Source: DASRHK01 sp963776465 (GTDB lineage: Bacteria; Pseudomonadota; Gammaproteobacteria; Nevskiales; Nevskiaceae). Taken from it: 64,000 nucleotides of DNA. The notes under the pieces were generated by a model, which searched no databases, was not told the origin of the DNA, and saw nothing but the letters and a program-made list of their open reading frames with translations. The stretch is from NCBI GenBank assembly GCA_963776465.1, contig CAVZMV010000002.1:186001-250000 (forward strand). Reading direction: 5' to 3'. Position numbers and translations under genes: made by a program. Numbering within the stretch: the stretch's first letter is position 1; the number at the start of each line of letters is the position of its first letter. Below, piece by piece: positions 62,920-64,000 of the stretch.

Positions 62920-63951
62920 CCAGCCCCGCCGCGCGCCGACGCAGCCGTGCCCTCCCGCTGCAGGTCCGCGAGGCGCCGCGCGCGCGCATCGTCGTGCAGC
63001 ATCGCGCCGACGCGGAGGACGAGCGCCGCCGGATGCTCGCCGCGCTGCTGGAGCGCCCGGCACGGATCGATCCCAAGCACTTCTACGACCGGCAGGGCAG
63101 CGCGCTCTACGGCGCCATCACCCGGCTGCAGGAGTACTACCCGGCGCGCGTGGAAGCCGCGATCCTGCGCCGGCATCGCGCGGCGATCTGCGCCGAGCTG
63201 CCGCAGCGTCCGCAATGGATCGACCTCGGCTGCGGCGACGGCGACAAGGCCGTGGAGTGGCTGCGCGGATGCGCGGCGCAGCGCTACGTCGGCGTCGACA
63301 TCGCCGATGCCTGGCTGCGCACCACGCTCACAAACCTTGCGCGCACCTCGCCGATCGACGCGGTCGGCGTCGTCGCCGACCTGTCGACGCCGTGGTCGCT
63401 GCGGGAGCTGCTCGCCGAGCGCGCTGCGCCGCCGGTGTTCTTCTATCCCGGATCGTCGATCGGCAACTTCGGGCCGCCGCAAGCGCTGGCTCTGCTGAAG
63501 AACATCCGCGCGCATTGCGATGCCGGCGCGCTGCTGATCGGCGTGGACTTCGTCAAGGATCGCGAGCGGCTGCTGGCGGCGTACGACGACGCGCTGGGCG
63601 TCACCGCCGCCTTCAACCGCAACGTGCTGCGCGTGGTCAACCGCCATCTCGACGCGGATTTCCAGCCGCGCGAATTCGCGCACCAGGCGCGCTTCGACGC
63701 GGTGGAATCCCGCGTGGAGATGCACCTGATGTCCTGCGCTGCGCAGACCGTGCGCTTCGGCGCGCCGCAGCGCGCGACGCGGAACTTCGACCTCGGCGAG
63801 ACGATCATTACGGAGTACCTGGTACAGGTACTCCGCGCAAGGTTTTTCGGACATGCTGAGCAAGGCTGGCTTCCCGCGACAACGGCTGTGGACCGATTCG
63901 ATCGACCGTCGCGAGCCGCCGTCCTACGGCGTGTTCCTTGCCGCTCCATAA
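62916..63951 (+). pseudogene. egtD: L-histidine N-alpha-methyltransferase EgtD, one frameshift
   Basis: About 345 residues. It shows the EgtD pattern: FYDRQGSALYGAITRLQEYY, AILRRHRAAICAEL, methyltransferase motif I WIDLGCGDGDKAVEWL, FFYPGSSIGNF, LLIGVDFVKDRERLLAAYDD, VTAAFNRNVLRVVNR and GETIITEY. The end runs off frame at about 63,827, where one extra base occurs; the other frame gives YSAQGFSDMLSKAGFPRQRL and SYGVFLAAP to TAA 63949-63951. EgtD makes hercynine, the first step of ergothioneine synthesis, using SAM. Coupled to the AAA/Fis regulator upstream and 10 bases from the next gene. Confidence 0.85.
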
Positions 63952-63961
63952 GGCAGATCCC

Positions 63962-64000
63962 ATGAGCACTGTGGTGCCGCTGCATTCGCCGCCCGTCGAC
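63962..64000 (+). CDS. Start of the next gene, probably egtB, cut by the window
   Basis: ATG 63962 opens a frame of 13 codons (MSTVVPLHSPPVD) to the window end, 10 bases after egtD. In many bacteria egtD is followed by egtB, the hercynine oxygenase; the identity here is inferred only from position. Confidence 0.4.
   Translation, partial: MSTVVPLHSPPVD

Overview
The window reads as a GC-rich proteobacterial chromosome. TonB-dependent uptake, several acyl-CoA ligases, an FMN lactate-type dehydrogenase, ergothioneine synthesis, a PbpC/alpha-2-macroglobulin pair and a PQQ alcohol dehydrogenase with cytochrome c would suit a soil or freshwater gammaproteobacterium of the Steroidobacterales/Nevskiales kind, but the exact lineage cannot be fixed from sequence alone. 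No rRNA, tRNA, CRISPR array or intact mobile element was seen.

Bases 1-12,500 are an accessory, defence-like island, visibly less GC-rich in its first 8.4 kb. It holds a winged-helix protein plus a PD-(D/E)XK nuclease-like gene, a DnaJ-type zinc-finger membrane protein, a frameshifted HNH endonuclease, a large RHS polymorphic toxin with a likely immunity gene, and an IetAS-like AAA ATPase/subtilase pair with a divergent XRE regulator. It ends in a gene-free stretch with dyads and a terminator (12,511-12,908).

Bases 12,900-17,240 hold a LysR regulator divergent from a tightly packed operon (secreted alpha/beta hydrolase, NepI-like exporter, cupin, cyclophilin-like lipoprotein). A TIR-transmembrane-repeat protein follows. 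Next come a split LigD repair set (phosphoesterase-polymerase and separate ligase, no Ku in view) and, divergently, a KatE catalase. Bases 25,400-30,250 carry a TetR regulator with a clear operator in front of a TonB receptor, an RhtX/FptX-like permease and a DoxX-like protein. Bases 30,300-39,700 carry a saccharopine-dehydrogenase-like reductase, two convergent acyl-CoA ligases, an LldD-like dehydrogenase with its FadR-family regulator, a PLD/cardiolipin-synthase lipoprotein, a metallophosphoesterase, an EF-hand protein and a receiver-only response regulator.

Bases 39,800-47,700 are the alpha-2-macroglobulin/PbpC unit. Bases 47,780-57,530 hold small and envelope genes: NTF2-like, DUF2868-like, a GloVer-repeat protein, a Cys-less glutaredoxin-like protein, a DUF4242-cyclase fusion, DUF4124 and DUF3761-like proteins, a PQQ dehydrogenase with cytochrome c5, a BON protein and a hemerythrin. 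The right end has a minus-strand operon (YqjD/YqjE/YqjK-like, a small protein, an AAA/Fis regulator, AsmA). Divergent to it is a second AAA/Fis regulator overlapping egtD, followed by the start of probably egtB. Both regulators lack the GAFTGA loop needed to act on sigma-54, the most distinctive regulatory oddity here.

At least eight genes, probably more, are interrupted by single-base indels (four in the RHS gene alone). Several are ordinary metabolic genes, so either the assembly carries uncorrected indels or the region is decaying; broken genes are entered as whole loci with the shift point stated.
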